Shown: piece after piece, positions 9,835 to 19,257 of the stretch
Numbering within the stretch: the stretch's first letter is position 1
Layout: each line of letters begins with the position of its first letter
From: Mesotaenium endlicherianum
Taxonomy: Eukaryota > Streptophyta > Zygnematophyceae > Zygnematales > Mesotaeniaceae
Assembly (NCBI GenBank): GCA_009602735.1
Contig: WELA01005980.1
Span: 399,360 to 420,062 of the forward strand
DNA length: 20,703 nucleotides
Direction of reading: 5' to 3'
The notes under the pieces: generated by a model
Databases searched by the model: none
What the model saw: only the letters and a program-made list of their open reading frames with translations
What the model was told of the DNA's origin: nothing
Position numbers and translations under genes: made by a program

Positions 9835-9905
9835 ACGGTTTCCGAAAAACCGTTTCGCGCCAAACGGGCGTTTTCGCGTTCTCGCGACTTTCCGAAAAAG
9901 TCGCG
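9835..9905. repeat. Two adjacent hairpins with identical loops in the LTR
   Basis: Hairpin one is 9835-9853 (ACGGTTT and AAACCGT). Hairpin two is 9883-9905 (CGCGACTTT and AAAGTCGCG). Both stems are perfect and both enclose CCGAA (TTCGG on the minus strand). The same pair occurs in the other LTR at 7175-7193 and 7223-7245. They lie upstream of the TATA box, so in U3. Confidence 0.85.
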
Positions 9906-9959
9906 ATTGATCGCGGAGTCGCGTACAGATGCTTTCGTCATGAACCGGTAGTTTCAAAA

Positions 9960-10029
9960 GCTACTTTGGCCAATCGGTTAGGTGTGAACGTTTCAAACGA
10001 AAGTCGCGGGTTCGAATCCGCTAGGATGA
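9960..10029 (+). other. tRNA-like segment (A-box and B-box) in the LTR, antisense to element C
   Basis: The plus strand has TGGCCAATCGGTTAGG (9967-9982), which resembles a pol III A box and tRNA D arm: GCC pairs with GGT around a 9-nt loop containing GG. About 27 bp later comes GGTTCGAATCC (10009-10019), a perfect B box. The distance between the boxes is close to that in tRNAs. The T arm pairs only as GCGG/CCGC with an 8-nt loop, the anticodon stem is poor, and the acceptor ends do not pair. This is therefore not a functional tRNA gene; it is more likely a decayed tRNA or SINE head captured by the LTR. Confidence 0.5.
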
Positions 10030-10456
10030 AAAGCGCTTTGCCTATTTCGTTTCGTTTGACTTTACGATTGTTTGTTCGTCTTAATGATACGACAATTTCT
10101 TCGTATTACGACTAGTCGTAATCCGAAATCTGTGATTGTCCATTATTCGTAATAATGACAATCAAAATAACTTAATCAAACAATGATTAATTAAATTATC
10201 ATCTCATAATTATGCAAAGTAACTTTATGAATAATTATGTCGTACTTTTGCAAAGTAGTCGAATTACGTTACGACGCTTTTTGCAATAGTATCTCGGTCG
10301 TTTCGCCAATCGACCGGGAATTAATTGGCACACGTGTGTGGCGAATAATTCAATGTGATGCAATCATTTATCAAATAACTTATGATAAATAGTATAACGT
10401 ATTTTAGGTAATTGGGAAAACGTCCCAAATACGCCTAAAAAGCTCAAATCGTTACA

Positions 10457-12130
10457 TCAACTTCCTGTTCTCATATGCCACAGGCTGCAATCCCTTGCCC
10501 TGGTCCTGGAGAAGAATGGCTCCCACAGCAAAATTTGATGCGTCCGTGATGATGGTGAAAGGAAGTTCTGGACTGGCGATTGCCAACACAGGTGCCTGTG
10601 TCAACAGCTCCTTAATCTTCTCGAAGGCTTGCTGCTCCTTGTCACCCCATAGCCACTTCTCCTGCTTCTCTAACATGTCCGTGAGCGGTGCACACACCTT
10701 GGCAAATCCTTCAATGAAACGTCGATAATAATTTGCCATGCCGTGGAAACTCTTGAGTTGATGAATATCAGCAGGTACAGGCCAATCTCGGACTGCTTGC
10801 ACCTTCTTTTTCTCCACCTTGACTCCTTCAGCTCCCACTAAATGTCAAAGAAACTCGACTTCATTGAGACAAAAGTCGCACTTGCTCATCTTCCCATACA
10901 GCTTCTGATCTCTCAAGACCTCCAACACCTTCCTCAGATGCTCCACATGCTCTTCCAAGGTCTTTGAATACATCCGGATGTCGTCCAAAAATACCACCAC
11001 AAACTGGTCCAAGTAGGGTCTGGTGATAGCCACTCCTCAAATCAATCTTCGAGAAATACTTTGCCCCGACAAGCCTGTCAATTAACTCGTCCACTCGTGG
11101 AAGTGGGTACCTGTTCTTGATGGTGATCTTGTTCAGCGCCCGGTAGTCGACACACATCCTCATAGTCCCATCCTTCTTCTTCACAAAGAAGACTGGCGCT
11201 GCAAATGGAGACTCGCTCGATCGGATGAATCCCTTCTCCAATAACTCTGTCAGCTGCTTCTTCAACTCATCCAACTCCGCAAACGATTGACGATAGGCGG
11301 GTCTCACTGGTGGCTTGCTCCCTGGTTCCAACTCAATTTTGTGCTCCATAGCTCTCTGTGGAGGTAATCCTGCAGGTAGCTCCTCAGGAAAAACGCACTT
11401 GAACTCCTCCAAAGCGCCTTAATTTGGGCAGGCATCTCAGCAGGCTTCTTTCTCTTGAGCAATTGGGCTCTGCTCCTTCTGAGCAAGGGGATCAGACACC
11501 ACTACTTGCTCCTCCGGCGATGTACATTCGCCCAGGCTGTTAGGATTCACGCTTGCTCCATCTAATGACCTGGCCGGGGCCACCGAAACAAGGTACATCT
11601 CCTTCACCTGATTGGTCCTGAATAGCTTCTTAACTTGCAGGCTCGACAGAAGACAGTTACTTGGGGTCGTATCTACCTCCACCTGTTTTGCTATCTCCAT
11701 TCGACCATCACGCCCTTGGACTTTCACTTGTCCTGTGCTCCAGTGCACTTGAGGGTTGGCTTTCCTCAGCCATGGTCGGCCCAATATCACCTCATGGTGA
11801 CCCAACTCTGCCTGCTCCATAACTTCCTTACTCCGGTGCCCCGCTACTTCCACGTAAATAGCTTCCGTAGGTGCACCACACTTGAGTCTGTGCCCATTTG
11901 CCAAAATTGCCTCCTTAGGCTAATAATGCTTCTGCACAGGGATTGGCCACTCTTTCACCAGCTTCTTGTGCACAAAATTTGCACTCACGCCACTGTCGAC
12001 CATACATTTTGCCTAGTTGCTGTCGACTACTCCTTCCACAATGATAGGCTTGTCAACGTCTCGTCTTTCGCTTCTCGGCAGGCTTCTGGGTATAACCTCC
12101 TTGTGAGTTCTCGTCTTCACGCCAATAGAC
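10457..12130 (-). pseudogene. Element A pol, 5' part: protease, reverse transcriptase, start of RNase H
   Basis: The protease is recognised by MVDSGVSANFV (catalytic Asp at 11995-11997) and VILGRPWL. RT follows: the VKKKDG and CVDYRALNK region, [13 protein letters not shown] and [10 protein letters not shown]. Directly after this, about 47 residues present in element B (including the LPFGLTNAP motif) are missing and the frame changes. RT resumes at [14 protein letters not shown], which holds the catalytic DD. The connection and start of RNase H (FTIITDASNFAVGAILLQ) run to 10457, where element C interrupts. Stops: TAG 12013-12015, TAG 11920-11922, TGA 11437-11439, TAA 11419-11421 and TGA 10845-10847. 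The piece is non-functional; the deletion alone would abolish polymerase activity. Confidence 0.92.
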
Positions 12131-12167
12131 ATCCCAGAACGACTTACTGGCGTCCTCCTTTTTCTTG

Positions 12168-13028
12168 CTATTGAGGTTGCTTCGCCTTCACATGACCGTC
12201 TCGAGCCAGATGTCCAAGCTTGCCACAGTTATAGCAGGGTCCTCTCGGCTTAAAATTCTGCTGCCTGCGCTGGTACTGAACAAGTCCCAATTCCATAGGT
12301 ACTGGACCTTGAACACTTGTGCTTGGCGCTTGAGATTTAAAGTATCGATATCCTCCAAAGTTGTGGCTGTCCCACTGCCTCTGACTATACTCCACAGCGT
12401 CGACCCTTGTTGCCAATGCCATCATTTCTCCAAGACTGGTAGGGTCCTTGAGCGCCACTTCCTTGGTCACAGTTGGCTTGAGTCCCCTCTTGGAACTTGT
12501 CCATCATCTCCGACTCGTGCATGGATGGACATTGAAGCACCAGCTCGTTGAAGCGCGAAACATACTGTTGAACGCTTCCTCGTTGACAAAGGCGCACCAA
12601 TAGATCTCGAGCGGTAGCCTCGGGTGCAATAGGTTGAAATTGCCTCTTCAAGCCTTCAAAGAGCTGATCAACAGTTGCAGGAACTCCAGACAGCTGCTCT
12701 TGTCGCTCATACCAAGCTCCAGCACTCTTCTTCAGCAAAGTAATCACAAAGGTGACTTGCCCGTCGGGCGTGAGCGCCGAATACTCCATAAACTTCTTCA
12801 CTCCAAAAATCTATTGATGAACAGGCGGCGTTCCACGCTCTCCAGTATAAACTTCAGGCTTAGGCGCACGCACTCCCGATGCGGGTGGAATAACCGGTTG
12901 CACCACTGGGTTAACATGAATTGGTGGCACAACAGGTGCAGGTGTCGAACTCGTCGAATCGGCGTTCCCCATAATAACTCGCACCATTCTCTCCACCTCC
13001 TGGCGCATATTTTGTTGAAATTGGGTGT
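12168..13028 (-). pseudogene. Element A gag, main part (capsid and zinc knuckle), broken
   Basis: This continues the fragment at 19709-19861. A Pro/Val-rich stretch is followed by a retrotransposon gag (capsid) domain with FMEYSALTPDGQV, SAGAWYERQ and RGSVQQYVSRFNEL, which align with FMPIN, ATSWW and [11 protein letters not shown] of element B. A zinc knuckle, CYNCGKLGHLARDG, follows at about 12205-12245. Damage: a TAG stop at 12811-12813, a one-base-type frameshift near 12485 that moves the C-terminal part to another frame, and a zinc knuckle whose last Cys is Gly. The frame ends at TAG 12168. The product would have been the particle and RNA-binding protein; it is inactive as it stands. Confidence 0.9.
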
Positions 13029-13531
13029 TGTAGTGAAACAGATAGATAAAGTACTTAGTAAAACAGAATACTTTATCTATTCAAGACAAGGATCTTTGAA
13101 CACAAGTGGTAGCTTCTTGAAAGAGAGATGGCTTCTTGAAAGTTAATATATTTCTGGATTTTGGCAAGTACAAGAGTGATTCTCGAATGTCTTTCTATGT
13201 TCTAGCTCTTGTTTATATACTTGCTACATAAGTAATTTCTAGGAAGGTGTATGTTGATGTGTTGGCACCCAACACATCCCAAAACTTGCCACCTCTTTCT
13301 AGAATAATGTACACATGTCCTTTTGACCTAAAAATGGCACATTTGACTTTTGCCACATGGAGTTCTTCTAGGTCTTTCCTCTAACTTCGAAAATGCCTTG
13401 GAAGGTTCAAAGGACATGAACCAAGTTACTAGAGTACCTATTCACACTTGACTCCACACAATACTACTCCAAATATATTTGAAAACATTAAAATATATGC
13501 AAACTAATATATAATAACTCAAATCACTACA
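13029..13531 (-). repeat. Element B 3' LTR
   Basis: It is 503 bp, TGTAGTGA...TCACTACA. It differs from the right copy at three positions: C/G in GATTCTCG against GATTCTGG, T/C in CACATTTG against CACATCTG, and A/G in ATGCAAAC against ATGCGAAC. It carries TATATAAA on the minus strand (13212-13219), a perfect 10-bp palindrome arm pair (13256-13278) and a 12-bp inverted repeat (13042-13080). Confidence 0.98.
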
Positions 13532-13541
13532 TCACCCCCCC
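13532..13541 (-). promoter_or_regulatory. Element B polypurine tract
   Basis: It reads GGGGGGGTGA on the minus strand, directly against the 3' LTR. It is the plus-strand primer for reverse transcription. The G7 run is unusually pure. Confidence 0.85.
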
Positions 13542-13567
13542 GATAGAAAAAGCGACGTCTCGGCGCG

Positions 13568-13696
13568 TCAAGTCAGGTCTTACACATGTGGAGCAAACTA
13601 GTCAACAGTTTCAAGTCAGATGCCCCACATGTGAAGAGGACTAGTCAAAGGCGCCAAGTCAGGTGCTACACATGTAAGGTAGACTAGGCAAGGTCG
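13568..13696 (-). repeat. Three 43-bp imperfect tandem repeats in the element B 3' noncoding region
   Basis: The units are 13568-13610, 13611-13653 and 13654-13696, all exactly 43 bp. Each has (T/C)CAAGTCAG near the start, ACATGT in the middle and ACTAG(T/G)CAA near the end. They lie about 27 bp inside the polypurine tract. Confidence 0.88.
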
Positions 13697-14300
13697 TAGG
13701 TGGTGTGACCTTATTGGCTAGCCTACTCCTTAATGATAAAGAAAATTGTACAAGTTGGCCCAGAATCTGCCACGAACTCAAAAATTCATAGCGGCCACAG
13801 AACTGCTCCAAATCTGAAAATTCGAGTGCCAGACGGACCGCGTCGGAGAACTCTACCGGGTCACCAAATTTGAGAGCATTCTCATTTCTGGAGTGTCGTT
13901 GAGAGCTGAGAGAGTAGGCACTCCTCCAAATCTGTGCAGAAACTTCTGAAAATCATAAGTCCTTCTATACTTCTCCAAATTCTGCAAACTAAGTCTCAAA
14001 CTGGGCGCTGTAAGATGTTCTACCAGAGTCTTGAGTTTCAGAGCATTCCAAGTTCAGGGGAGGGCACAATGTCAGAAGGCATATTCTGCCCTAACAATGC
14101 CAGCAGCCTGACCCCCTTCTACTTAGAGCATCATATCTCTCTCACCAGTGCTCCAAATTGAGCAAACTTGGACTCTAAATGACCGGCTACTCATGGACTA
14201 CAGCCAGGTAAATTTTCAGAATTTATTATGCAGAGACCTATCACCAGTAGCAGTTTTAGTTTTCTGTCCAGAAACTGCGAGAAGAGAAGAGTGTCTAATG
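13697..14300 (-). other. Element B 3' noncoding region
   Basis: This lies between the pol stop (14301) and the 43-bp repeats. It has no convincing gene. A loosely repeated CTCCAAAT(C/T)TG-like motif occurs near 13806, 13923, 13973 and 14150, often near a GAGCATTC or TCTACC element. It may be decayed tandem sequence or material captured by the element. Open frames on the plus strand here are under 80 codons and show no motif. Confidence 0.6.
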
Positions 14301-17300
14301 TCAATTTTTCCTCTTTCTTGTTCTTGCAGGCTGCCTCCAAGGGGTCTTCTGCTGCTTCTTGATGGTGGCAGGCTGCCTCCCTGAAGTCTTCGGGCTTCTA
14401 GTAGAGAGACTTGGGGCTGGTCCAAGATGGGGGTTGGCGGCATGGAAGCGCTTCAACTTTCTCTGAACTTTGTCAAGGTAGTGCGCCGCCACCCAACTAT
14501 TCTCCGAATCTGGATATCCTTTCCACTTGATCAAGTATTGCTGCTGTCTCCTGAAATTTCTCATAGCCACTATGTCTTCCACTTCGTACTCCAAATGATC
14601 ATCCACTATTGTTGGGGCTGGTGGGGTTGTCACACGTCCTGGGAACTTGTTGTCGGGTTGCACATATGGCTTGAAGAGGGAAGCGTGGAATACGGGGTCG
14701 ATGTGCATAGTCTGGGGAAGTTCTAGCTTGAAAGCAACGGGGTTGACTTGCTGGATAATCTTGAAGGGTCCCAAATACTTGGGAGAGAACTTGCTGCCGG
14801 CAGGCCTGTTGTTCAGGGAAATGTTCTTGGATGATAGTAACACGTTGTCACCCACTCTGTACGTAATTTCTCTTCTGGATCTGTTCGCCACTCTTGCTTG
14901 AGCATCTTGCGCGTGTTGTAGAGCTTTCTTCGCTGCTGTAAGGGCTGCTTCTAATGTCTCCATAAAATCTGTGGCTGCAGGTACTTCATCATGGCCAGCC
15001 GTGAAGCTCAGTGGCGTGGTCGGATGGAAGCCATAGTTGAGGAAGAATGGGGACTCTTGGGTAGAGGCCTGCGTAGTGTTGTTGTAGGCAAACTCGAGGG
15101 GGGTCAAGTACATGTCCCAGTCTTGCTCGAGGGTAGACACGTAGGCCTTTAGAGAGGTCTTTAGGGTACGATTCATACGCTCGGTTTGCCCATCTGATTG
15201 TGGGTGGTAGGCAGTAGACATATCCAGCGATGTACCCAAGTTCTTGAAGAGATTTTTCCAGAAATGGCTTGTGAATCTTGGATCTCTATCTGACACAATT
15301 CTTGATGGTAGTCCATGGAGTCGGAAGATGTTGTCAAAGATGAGTCTTGCAAGTTGTGGTGCTGTAGCCTTAGTCGTCGTGGGAATAAAATGAGCCATCT
15401 TGGTAAGTCTGTCCACCGCCGTGAGTATTGCATTATGGCCTCGAGGTGTCACGGGCAAGTCCACGATAAGGTCCATTGAGATGTCCGTCCATTGTCTTTC
15501 GGGGATTGGTAGTGGTTGGAGGAGTCCTCCCGCCTTTTGCGATGATGGCTTGATTCTTTGGCATGTGTCACAGCTCCTGCAGTACTCCTTGACTTGCTTA
15601 GACATGCCTGGCCAACAATAAGTCCTAGCTAGAACGCCCGTGGTCCTTAGGATTCCAAAGTGTCCTCCAAGAGGGTTGTCGTGTGCTTCTCGTAGAAGCA
15701 AGAGCCGGAGGTCTAAGTCATTAGGAACACATCTCTGGCCCGTATCTTGCCTCACCCAATAATTGCCTTCTTGCTTCTTGCATGGGTCCAAGGCTGCTTC
15801 TCCGTTCTTGTAGTAAGGGTCTCTTTCATAGGCGGCTGAAAATCGAGCTTCCAGATCTGTCTTCAGGGATACCATCACTGCATTTAATTGCAGTCTTGAG
15901 AGGGGGTCAGCCGGGTTTGTCTTGCCGGGCTGGTACTGAATCGTGATGTTGTATTGTTGCAAGTATCCGCTCCATCTTGCTTGTCTCCTTGAGAGATACG
16001 GCTGCGTTTGGAGGTGCTTTAACGCCTCGTGGTCCGTGGTGACCAGTACTTTGCGTCCTTCAACGTAGCAGCGCCAAACCTTCAAGGCATGTACAATCGC
16101 CAATGCCTCTCGCTCCGTGGTTGTATAATTTTGCTCGGCTGGATTTAGCTTCCTTGACTCGTAGGCGATGGGCTGCAGTCCCTTGCCTTGGTCTTGAAGC
16201 AGGATTGCTCCTATTGCATAGGAAGATGCATCGGTGATGACGTGGAAGGGCCAATCTGGGTTTGGACTTGGGAGTGTGAGCACCGGGGATGTGGTCAATC
16301 TTCGCTTTAACTCTTGAAATGCCTCTTCCTCTTTCTCGGTCCATGTATATAGCCTGTCCTTCTTGAGTAGATCTGTCAGGGGGGCTGCTATGTGCGAGAA
16401 GCCTTGGATGAATTTTCTGTACCAATTGGCAAATCCCAAGAATGACTGGAGTTCTTTCTTGGTCGTGGGGGTTGGCCATTCCTCCACCACCGTGGTCTTC
16501 TTGGGGTCTATCTTGATGCCATCAGCAGTCACGTGGAGACCTAGGAACTCCACTTCTTGTTTGGCAAACTCGCATTTTGACTCCTTCGCAAACAGCTTGT
16601 TTTGCTTCAATACTTCAAGGACTTCTTTCAAGTGTCTCGCATGCTCTTCAAGGGTCTTGCTGTAGATAAGGATGTCATCGATGAATACCACCACAAATCT
16701 GTCCAACATGGGCTGAAATATGGTGTTCATCATAGTCATGAAAGTTGCTGGCGCGTTGGTGAGTCCAAATGGCAGGACCATGAACTCAAAATGTCCATAT
16801 CTTGTCCTGAATGCCGTCTTCTCTATGTCCGGTTCTGCGATGCGAATCTGGTGGTAGCCGCTCCGTAAGTCAATCTTCGTGAAGTACTTGGCTCCAACCA
16901 GCCGGTCCATGAGCTCATCCATGCGCGGCAGCGGGTATCGATTCTTGATGGTGATCTTGTTGAGGGCGCGATAGTCCACACACATCCTCAAGGTACCATC
17001 TTTCTTCTTGACAAATAGCACCGGGGCTCCAAATGGCGACTTGCTAGGTCGAATGAAGCCATGCTCCAGTAGCTCCTTGATTTGCTTCTTGACTTCGTCT
17101 AGCTCCGTGTATGACATTTTGAACGTAGGCCGAGAGATGGGCTTGCTTCCGGGCTCCAACTCTATCTTGTGGTCTACGAATCTTTTGGGGGGTAGGCCCT
17201 TGGGCAATTCCGGGGAGAACACTTCTTTGTAGTCCTCTAAGACTTCTTGTATCTCCTTGGGAACGGGGCTGCCTTCTTGACTCTCGATGTCTTTCTTGAT

Positions 17301-17966
17301 GTCTTTTGGCGTGATCAAGGCCAAAAGAAGCTCGTGTCCCTTCCTCACAAGTCTCTTGAGTTGGAGGGCGGACAATAGTATCTCGTGTGCCGGCTTCTGG
17401 ATGTCTTGGGTCTGGATATTCTGGATTGCGCGCAAAATACAGATTCTTGAAGTGATGTCATTCTTGATCTTGATAGTACCGGTCCTCCAATCAACTTGGG
17501 GGTTGTGCTTGGTCAACCAAGGCGTCCCTAGGATGACGTCGTACTTGCCCAATTGCATGGGGGAGAACACTACTCTATCCTTGAAGGACTTGATAGAGAG
17601 TGCCAAGGGGTACGTCTTCTTGGAAGGGGTAGTATAGGAGAATCCATCGGGCATCATAATCTCCTCGTCGTGGTCAAGAGTTCGCATAGTAATACCGTGC
17701 TTGGTGGCAAAATCTGCAGCAATGAAGTTGCCTTGAGCTCCGCTATCCACCAAGATGTGGACCTTCTCTCCTCCAAGGTAACCTCTCAAACTCATTGGGG
17801 CTGGAACGTCGTCTTCAACGGGGGTCTCCACCTCACTTGGCGTGTTGCCTTCTCGTGAAGTGGGTCTTGGGGTGGTAGGCTCCTGGCCTACCGGCGCTGT
17901 CCGTTTTTTGACAACTTTTTGGGGCATGAAAGTGCACGATGGCCCTTTTCCTTGCAATAAAAGCAT
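14301..17966 (-). CDS. Element B pol: protease, RT, RNase H, integrase, chromodomain
   Basis: The 1221-codon frame is intact. Translation probably enters by -1 frameshift at 17903, so residues before about 22 of this frame would not be used. Protease: [10 protein letters not shown] (Asp74) and DVILGTPWL (143-151). RT: DYRALNK (331-337), LPFGLTNAP (398-406), [10 protein letters not shown] with catalytic Asp430 and Asp431. RNase H: Asp579, Glu618 and Asp645 regions, ending ADPLSRL. Integrase: zinc residues His762, His769, Cys799 and Cys802; catalytic Asp832, Asp893 and Glu929 (35 residues between the last two). GPF-type linker: [11 protein letters not shown]. Chromodomain: about 1122-1170 ([21 protein letters not shown]). 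A basic tail ends the protein (TRKRKN). It replicates the element RNA in particles and integrates the cDNA in the nucleus. It is probably functional. Confidence 0.96.
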   Translation of the reverse strand: MLLLQGKGPSCTFMPQKVVKKRTAPVGQEPTTPRPTSREGNTPSEVETPVEDDVPAPMSLRGYLGGEKVHILVDSGAQGNFIAADFATKHGITMRTLDHDEEIMMPDGFSYTTPSKKTYPLALSIKSFKDRVVFSPMQLGKYDVILGTPWLTKHNPQVDWRTGTIKIKNDITSRICILRAIQNIQTQDIQKPAHEILLSALQLKRLVRKGHELLLALITPKDIKKDIESQEGSPVPKEIQEVLEDYKEVFSPELPKGLPPKRFVDHKIELEPGSKPISRPTFKMSYTELDEVKKQIKELLEHGFIRPSKSPFGAPVLFVKKKDGTLRMCVDYRALNKITIKNRYPLPRMDELMDRLVGAKYFTKIDLRSGYHQIRIAEPDIEKTAFRTRYGHFEFMVLPFGLTNAPATFMTMMNTIFQPMLDRFVVVFIDDILIYSKTLEEHARHLKEVLEVLKQNKLFAKESKCEFAKQEVEFLGLHVTADGIKIDPKKTTVVEEWPTPTTKKELQSFLGFANWYRKFIQGFSHIAAPLTDLLKKDRLYTWTEKEEEAFQELKRRLTTSPVLTLPSPNPDWPFHVITDASSYAIGAILLQDQGKGLQPIAYESRKLNPAEQNYTTTEREALAIVHALKVWRCYVEGRKVLVTTDHEALKHLQTQPYLSRRQARWSGYLQQYNITIQYQPGKTNPADPLSRLQLNAVMVSLKTDLEARFSAAYERDPYYKNGEAALDPCKKQEGNYWVRQDTGQRCVPNDLDLRLLLLREAHDNPLGGHFGILRTTGVLARTYCWPGMSKQVKEYCRSCDTCQRIKPSSQKAGGLLQPLPIPERQWTDISMDLIVDLPVTPRGHNAILTAVDRLTKMAHFIPTTTKATAPQLARLIFDNIFRLHGLPSRIVSDRDPRFTSHFWKNLFKNLGTSLDMSTAYHPQSDGQTERMNRTLKTSLKAYVSTLEQDWDMYLTPLEFAYNNTTQASTQESPFFLNYGFHPTTPLSFTAGHDEVPAATDFMETLEAALTAAKKALQHAQDAQARVANRSRREITYRVGDNVLLSSKNISLNNRPAGSKFSPKYLGPFKIIQQVNPVAFKLELPQTMHIDPVFHASLFKPYVQPDNKFPGRVTTPPAPTIVDDHLEYEVEDIVAMRNFRRQQQYLIKWKGYPDSENSWVAAHYLDKVQRKLKRFHAANPHLGPAPSLSTRSPKTSGRQPATIKKQQKTPWRQPARTRKRKN
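17874..17892 (-). promoter_or_regulatory. Frameshift-stimulating hairpin containing the gag stop
   Basis: On the minus strand GGTAGGC-CAGGA-GCCTACC forms a perfect 7-bp stem with a 5-nt loop. It starts 10 nt after the slippery heptamer, a little longer than the usual 5-9 nt. The gag TAG stop lies in the 5' arm. I could not find a clear pseudoknot partner for the loop. The role as a stimulator is inferred from its position. Confidence 0.72.
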
Positions 17967-19168
17967 AGTCCAGCCGTCATGAGAGCTTCTTTTTCAGCCG
18001 GGGAGAGTCTTGCTTTCACTCCTTGCTGGTTTCTTGCATCATAAGTGTCATTGGAGGGTCTTCCACTCTTCCGGGCAGCCGCGGGGTCCCTTTTAATAAC
18101 TCCGATTTCCATGGGTGTGGGTCCAGATTCGGATGTGGAAGGGGCTGCGTACACCCGCGTCGTCGGTACCCGTGAAGATGAAGGCACGGAGTGCTTGAAA
18201 TCCAAGGTATCCACCTTTTGGGCCACTTCAATGATCTTTGAGAAGTCCGTCAAGTCGCGTAACTCCACTTCCTTTGCCACCTTGGGTTTGAGGCCAAAGA
18301 TGTAGCGGTCAATCTTCTCCTCGAGAGACATGTTGGGGATCTCAAGAGTGAGGGCGTGAAATCTGGATGTATACTCTTGAACGGACGTCGTTTGCTTGAG
18401 ATGGTGGAGCTTTCCTCGGGCAATCTTCTCCGCATTGATGGGCATGAATTGCTTCTTGAGGGCCTCACGAAAATCTGCCCATCTTGCATATGATGGTGGG
18501 GGCTCTTGGCCGAGCATGGGGTGCGCCATAGCTTGATATATAGCCGCTTGATAGTTACGCCACCATGATGTTGCTGCTCCTCTAAGTAAGGTAACGGCAA
18601 AGGGAACGTAGTCCTCCTCGGGTACTTCAAGGAATGCGAGGTACGTCTCCACTTGGTAGAGCCATAAATTCAGGTTGGCACCTTTCCCGGGGTTGAAAGT
18701 GTCGGGTTTGCCGGGCTTGATGAGTTTCCTTGCTCTCGTTGGCTCTTGTGGAGGCGCTTGAGCCGGGGCTGGATTTTGAGCATTGCTCGCAATAGGGGCA
18801 ACCATGGCAGCCATAGCTTCTCTTGACGCTTGCACGGTTGCTTCATAGGTGGCCAAGCCCACTTGGTTGTGGACGGTCATTAGGAAGGCTGCCCACTCAT
18901 TTGCGGGAACTCCTTGTGGTGGGGTCAACTTTGCTATAGCGGCTGCCACGGGATTTGACGGTGCTCCTCCTTGTGGTGCTTCTTGTTGTTGGAGATTTCC
19001 TTGAGTAGGCTCTCCCATCGACGCTGGAGGAGGGTGTGCTCCTCCTTGTGGTGCTTCTTGTTGTTGCAGATTTTCTTGAGTGGGCTCTCCCATCGGCGCT
19101 GGAGGAGGGTGTCTTGGAGAGGAAGGGCTTCCTTCGAAAGCTTGCTGTTGGTCTTGAGGATCGGCCAT
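17888..19168 (-). CDS. Element B gag polyprotein (426 aa)
   Basis: This is the structural polyprotein that would assemble the cytoplasmic virus-like particle and bind element RNA. The start is ATG 19168, the first ATG after the PBS. Residues 1-70 are Pro/Gln/Gly-rich and contain a 25-residue tandem duplication (21-45 and 46-70, each with MGEPTQ and [11 protein letters not shown]). Residues about 150-320 are the retrotransposon gag (capsid) domain ([38 protein letters not shown]). The zinc knuckle [14 protein letters not shown] (CX2CX4HX4C) is at 402-415, followed by a Lys/Arg-rich tail. The stop TAG is at 17888-17890. The last codons overlap the pol frame, and a slippery heptamer lies 12 nt before the stop. 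The gene is intact, with no sign of decay. Confidence 0.95.
   Translation of the reverse strand: MADPQDQQQAFEGSPSSPRHPPPAPMGEPTQENLQQQEAPQGGAHPPPASMGEPTQGNLQQQEAPQGGAPSNPVAAAIAKLTPPQGVPANEWAAFLMTVHNQVGLATYEATVQASREAMAAMVAPIASNAQNPAPAQAPPQEPTRARKLIKPGKPDTFNPGKGANLNLWLYQVETYLAFLEVPEEDYVPFAVTLLRGAATSWWRNYQAAIYQAMAHPMLGQEPPPSYARWADFREALKKQFMPINAEKIARGKLHHLKQTTSVQEYTSRFHALTLEIPNMSLEEKIDRYIFGLKPKVAKEVELRDLTDFSKIIEVAQKVDTLDFKHSVPSSSRVPTTRVYAAPSTSESGPTPMEIGVIKRDPAAARKSGRPSNDTYDARNQQGVKARLSPAEKEALMTAGLCFYCKEKGHRALSCPKKLSKNGQRR
17903..17909 (-). promoter_or_regulatory. Slippery heptamer A AAA AAC for -1 frameshifting
   Basis: On the minus strand, in phase with gag, codons TCA AAA AAC give the heptamer A AAA AAC (X XXY YYZ). 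This is one of the classical eukaryotic -1 slippery sites, used for example by several retroviruses at gag-pro. Slippage there joins gag (through ...LSKN) to the pol frame (RTAPVGQE...). The pol frame is exactly -1 to gag. Confidence 0.82.
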
Positions 19169-19192
19169 CTTCTTGTGCTACCAAAGTGCCTA

Positions 19193-19204
19193 GCTCCGAT
19201 ACCA
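19193..19204 (-). promoter_or_regulatory. Element B primer binding site
   Basis: It reads TGGTATCGGAGC on the minus strand, one base inside the 5' LTR. It matches the initiator tRNA-Met type. The gag ATG (19168) follows 24 nt later. Confidence 0.93.
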
Positions 19205-19218
19205 CTGTAGTGAAACAG

Positions 19219-19257
19219 ATAGATAAAGTACTTAGTAAAACAGAATACTTTATCTAT
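19219..19257 (-). repeat. 12-bp inverted repeat in element B U5
   Basis: ATAGATAAAGTA (19219-19230) and TACTTTATCTAT (19246-19257) are perfect reverse complements around 15 nt. In the RNA this would be a U5 hairpin about 14 nt before the primer binding site. Such U5 hairpins often act in initiation of reverse transcription or in packaging; that role is inferred here. Confidence 0.8.

Larger units (their letters stand above)
6837..10456 (-). mobile_element. Element C: internally deleted LTR retrotransposon nested in A
   Basis: It is flanked by a perfect 5-bp duplication TCAAC (6832-6836, 10457-10461). The outer ends are TGTAACG and CGTTACA, perfect inverted repeats of each other. The right LTR is 941 bp. 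The left LTR keeps only the 446 bp nearest its outer end. Between them are PBS, gag and protease; RT, RNase H, integrase, the polypurine tract and the U3 half of the 3' LTR are gone. The insertion splits A's pol. Shared LTR parts differ at 14 of about 427 sites plus one 19-bp duplication. It is unrelated in LTR sequence to A and B. It is non-autonomous and probably immobile. Confidence 0.95.
9516..10456 (-). repeat. Element C 5' LTR, complete (941 bp)
   Basis: It starts TGTGACG, adjacent to the PBS, and ends CGTTACA next to the TCAAC duplication. It holds a TATA box (9689-9696), two adjacent hairpins with the same loop (9835-9905), a tRNA-like segment on the plus strand (about 9960-10029) and a hairpin at 10402-10440 (TTTTAGG and TTGGGA arms around AAACG). 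The outer 500 bp are AT-rich and unique to this copy because the 3' LTR is truncated. Confidence 0.95.

Noticed and set aside
9960-10029. A functional tRNA gene
   Set aside because: Only the A and B boxes fit. The acceptor stem does not pair, the T loop has 8 nt and the anticodon stem is weak.
11635-12551. Long plus-strand frames (179 and 128 codons)
   Set aside because: Antisense shadows of A's protease and gag regions.
12634-13146. Plus-strand frame of 170 codons
   Set aside because: It is antisense to element A gag and runs into the element B LTR. Its last 40 residues recur at 19036-19323 only because the LTR is repeated.
13568-13696. CRISPR-like array
   Set aside because: The units are contiguous, diverged tandem repeats without spacers, inside a eukaryotic retrotransposon.
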